Assembly: GCF_003233655.1 (NCBI RefSeq)
Contig: NZ_CP029836.1
Span: forward strand, 1 to 64,000
Length of the DNA stretch: 64,000 nt
Direction of reading: 5' to 3'
DNA from: Azospirillum ramasamyi
GTDB taxonomy: Bacteria; Pseudomonadota; Alphaproteobacteria; Azospirillales; Azospirillaceae
A program made the translations under genes and the position numbers. The notes under the pieces were generated by a model. The model had not been told where the DNA came from, searched no databases, and saw only the letters and a list, made by a program, of their open reading frames with translations. How positions within the stretch are numbered: the first letter of the stretch is position 1; each line of letters opens with the position of its first letter. Below are positions 61,907 to 64,000 of this stretch, piece by piece.

Positions 61907-62866
61907 ATGAAGGCAGCCGTTTACGACACGGCGGGCGAACCGCACGTCTTGCAGTACAGGGACATTGCGGATCCTCCCTGCCCACCCGATGGTGTGCTGA
62001 TCCGGGTTGAAGCCGTTTCCATCGAAGGCGGCGATCTCATCAACCGGGCGTCCACCACCCCGCCGTCGCCAGGGTATGTTTTGGGGTATGCCGCCGCCGG
62101 CGAAGTCATCGCCGTCGGCCCGCAGGTACATGACCGATTCGTCGGGCAGAAGGTGACAAGCTTCGACCTGTGCGGCTCCCACGCCGCCATGCGCGCTGTC
62201 CAGGCATCCAAAACCTGGCCCGTACCGGACGGTTTGGACATGGCGGCCGCGGCCGCGCTGCCCATCTCGTTCGGAACCGCCTACCACTGCCTGTTCACGC
62301 GCGGCGGCTTGGGCGAAGGCGAAACGGTGCTCATTCAAGGCGGTGCCGGCGGTGTCGGTCTCGCGGCCATCCAACTGGCGCATCAGGCCGGGGCAATTGT
62401 GATCGCGACGGTCTCCGGAACGGAACGCGCGCAACGGTTGTCGGCTCTTGGGCTCACCCACGCGATCGACCACCGCACGACGGACGTGGCTGACGAGGTC
62501 ATGCGTCTGACCGGTGGACGCGGGGTCAACCTCGCCGTGGACCCGGTTGGATCGACCTTGAGGGGTTCGCTGGCATCATTGCAACCGGAGGGACGCCTGA
62601 TCTTTGTCGGGAACGCTGGGAGAGCGGCACTCGATCTCGATCTTTGGCCCGCGCTTCAGGCAAACCAGACACTCATGGGTGTCTTTATGGGCACACAGCT
62701 TGAGAAGCCGGAGGTATATCGGGCGGTCTCGCACATGCTTGAGAAAGCAGCCAGGAATGAACTCCAGGTCACGATCGACCGCAAGTTCGCGCTTGCCGAC
62801 GCCGCCCTTGCGCACGCCTATGCGGAAAGCAACTCCATTCTAGGACGTGTCGTTCTGCTGCCCTGA
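61907..62866 (+). CDS. Zinc-free quinone-oxidoreductase-like (MDR) enzyme
   Basis: This 319-residue MDR-family NADPH oxidoreductase has the nucleotide-binding GGAGGVGLAAIQLA (about 147-160), AAALPISFGTAYHCLF and the N-terminal GroES-like part (VSIEGGDLINRAS). The structural zinc cysteines of alcohol dehydrogenases are absent, as in quinone reductases. Together with RidA and the LysR gene it looks like a small detoxification unit. Confidence 0.9.
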   Translation: MKAAVYDTAGEPHVLQYRDIADPPCPPDGVLIRVEAVSIEGGDLINRASTTPPSPGYVLGYAAAGEVIAVGPQVHDRFVGQKVTSFDLCGSHAAMRAVQASKTWPVPDGLDMAAAAALPISFGTAYHCLFTRGGLGEGETVLIQGGAGGVGLAAIQLAHQAGAIVIATVSGTERAQRLSALGLTHAIDHRTTDVADEVMRLTGGRGVNLAVDPVGSTLRGSLASLQPEGRLIFVGNAGRAALDLDLWPALQANQTLMGVFMGTQLEKPEVYRAVSHMLEKAARNELQVTIDRKFALADAALAHAYAESNSILGRVVLLP

Positions 62867-62910
62867 AGGCAGCGCAGCAGAGACACGAGATCGGTCAATC
62901 CAACCAAGCC

Positions 62911-62949
62911 TGCATCCGGGCTGGCAACCCGGATGCAAGCCCATTTTTT
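62911..62949 (+). terminator. Rho-independent terminator after the RidA operon
   Basis: TGCATCCGGG (62911-62920) pairs with CCCGGATGCA (62928-62937), followed by AGCCCATTTTTT. This is a classic hairpin plus T-run and ends the ridA / oxidoreductase transcript. Confidence 0.85.
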
Positions 62950-63024
62950 AGAAACGTTTCAGGCGTGTATGGACCATCCGCGGCCGGATTCGCCGATCGC
63001 CGCCGTCGCGGATGCCGAAAGCTT

Positions 63025-63438
63025 TCACTTCCTGGCTTCGTCATAGGCGCGGCGACACTCCTCAATGCGAGGCCAATGGTCCCGGATCCACGACGTGAAA
63101 CCCTCCAGGGCCGGCAACATGCTCGCGCCCATCACCGTCAGCTCGTACTCGACCCGTGGCGGAACCTCCGGGAAGTAATGGCGGGCCAGAAGCCCATCCC
63201 GTTCCAGGTTTCGGAGGGTGAGCGTCAACATGCGCTGGGTGATCCCCTCGATGCCCTGCATCAGTTCCGAAAAGCGCAACCGGTGCCCGGACGCCACGGC
63301 CAGGTGCGACATGACGAGTATCGTCCATTTGTCGCCGAGGCGGGCGAGAACGCTGTGCGGGGCACAAGGGCGGAAAAGCGGGCCATGCTTCGTTTCCTCG
63401 TAGGGGCGCCCGTAGATGTGCTGAGCCAAGCGTATCAT
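63025..63438 (-). CDS. HxlR-family transcription regulator
   Basis: This 137-residue protein has the HxlR winged helix: Cys in FRPCAPHSVLARLGDKWTIL, LRFSELMQGIEGITQRML and RVEYELTVMGASMLPAL. The N-terminal Cys is the typical redox or electrophile sensor of this family. It is divergent from the NmrA-like gene and probably controls it. ATG at 63436-63438 is used although its ribosome-binding site is weak; a longer frame starts at 63513. Confidence 0.88.
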   Translation of the reverse strand: MIRLAQHIYGRPYEETKHGPLFRPCAPHSVLARLGDKWTILVMSHLAVASGHRLRFSELMQGIEGITQRMLTLTLRNLERDGLLARHYFPEVPPRVEYELTVMGASMLPALEGFTSWIRDHWPRIEECRRAYDEARK

Positions 63439-63528
63439 CCTTGTGCCTGAGGTTGAAAAATGTGCCGTCTTCCGGCGCAATCCCGTGAGTATATATGAGT
63501 AACCCTCGTCCAATCACGAGGTCAGTTC

Positions 63529-64000
63529 ATGTCAAGTCACAAGCAGCCGATCCTGGTATTCGGCGCAACCGGCCAGCAGGGCGGGTCGGTCACTCACGCT
63601 CTTCTTGCCGCGGGCTGGCACGTCCGGGCGCTCGTCCGGGATCCCGGTTCCCCGAAGTCCGCAGCCCTGCGCGATGCCGGGGTCGACCTGGTTCCCGGAA
63701 ATCTGGCCGATCCCGAATCCATCCGGGAGGCGATGAGGGGCGTCCATGGCGTCTTCAGCGTGCAGCCAAGCTCCGGCCAGGGTGCCCTGTATGGCGTGAG
63801 CGACGAGGATGAGGTGCGTTACGGCATCACCATCGCCGACATCGCCGTCGAGAGCGGTGCCGGCCACCTCGTCTACAGCTCCACGAACGCGGTCGGCGGC
63901 GGGCCGACCGGGATGGGTCACTTCGACAGCAAGGCTCGCATCGAGGCCCATGTGCGGGCGTTGCCCATCCCCACGACCATCATCCGGCCGGCGGCGTTCA
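63529..64000 (+). CDS. NmrA-family NAD(P)-binding protein, cut by window end
   Basis: The visible 157 residues begin MSSHKQPILVFGATGQQGGS, with the GATGQQG Rossmann motif of NmrA-like redox sensors and quinone reductases, then ALVRDPGSPKSAALRDAGVD and LVYSSTNAVGGG. The gene continues beyond the window. NmrA-type enzymes next to HxlR regulators usually respond to electrophiles or redox stress. Confidence 0.9.
   Translation, partial: MSSHKQPILVFGATGQQGGSVTHALLAAGWHVRALVRDPGSPKSAALRDAGVDLVPGNLADPESIREAMRGVHGVFSVQPSSGQGALYGVSDEDEVRYGITIADIAVESGAGHLVYSSTNAVGGGPTGMGHFDSKARIEAHVRALPIPTTIIRPAAF

Noticed and set aside
63485..63502. Operator between the HxlR and NmrA genes (GTGAGTATATATGAGTAAC)
   Set aside because: It looks like a direct GTGAGT/ATGAGT repeat around TATATA and not a clear dyad; too weak to claim without binding data.

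Overview
The window is about 64 kb of GC-rich DNA whose genes look like those of an alphaproteobacterial accessory replicon. I favour an Azospirillum-like (Rhodospirillales) plasmid or chromid, inferred from protein style and gene content and not proven. Replicon evidence is direct: an iteron array (37636-38048) lies just before a Rep_3-type initiator (38194-39834), a ParA ATPase (41438-42178) is followed by an unusual partner gene, a KfrA-like coiled-coil protein (23228-24379) sits behind a cluster of GTTAT/ATAAC motifs, and tyrosine recombinases and transposon debris are plentiful. No rRNA, tRNA or CRISPR array was found.

Layout. (1) 1-8.4 kb is a restriction/defence island: the C-terminal part of an SF2 helicase, a DUF3883 protein, a C5-cytosine methyltransferase, a McrB-like AAA+ ATPase, a DUF2357/PD-(D/E)XK protein and a Vsr nuclease. 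(2) 8.9-16.7 kb is one six-gene operon with almost no spacing: a WHxH (GRDP-like) protein with a cysteine tail, a SAM methyltransferase, a TauD/CAS-like dioxygenase, an enlarged UvrA paralogue, a second methyltransferase and a PhyH-like dioxygenase. I recognise no known pathway in it; it is the best candidate for an undescribed system, perhaps a modified small molecule or peptide with UvrA-type self-protection. (3) 16.8-22.8 kb holds a frameshifted IS66 element, an AT-rich orphan nuclease gene, a seven-repeat DUF723-like nuclease and an integrase. (4) 23-36 kb carries KfrA, a J-domain protein, DUF3644, an sce7726/sce7725-type pair and a sigma factor / small protein / ImmA-IrrE operon. (5) 36-43.5 kb is the replication and partition region, with decayed ISL3, PLD and Fic genes. 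(6) 43.7-49.1 kb has two large tandem tyrosine recombinases, an excisionase-like protein and a winged-helix protein. (7) 49.9-57.3 kb has a LuxR-type regulator, an Mrr-type nuclease, a two-domain inositol-monophosphatase / ADP-ribosylglycohydrolase protein, a frameshifted recombinase-domain gene and a 3'-5' exonuclease. (8) 57.4-60.4 kb is an OhrR-Ohr-esterase peroxide operon bracketed by nearly identical IS630 fragments. (9) 60.4-64 kb is ordinary metabolism: LysR diverging from RidA and a quinone-oxidoreductase-like enzyme, then HxlR diverging from an NmrA-type protein cut by the window end.

How the genes work together: the defence genes (regions 1, 3, 4 and 7) mainly sense or cut foreign or wrongly methylated DNA. 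Replication and partition genes keep the replicon. Recombinases and IS copies explain how the cargo arrived and why many genes are broken. Function assignments come from motifs read by eye; no database search was possible.
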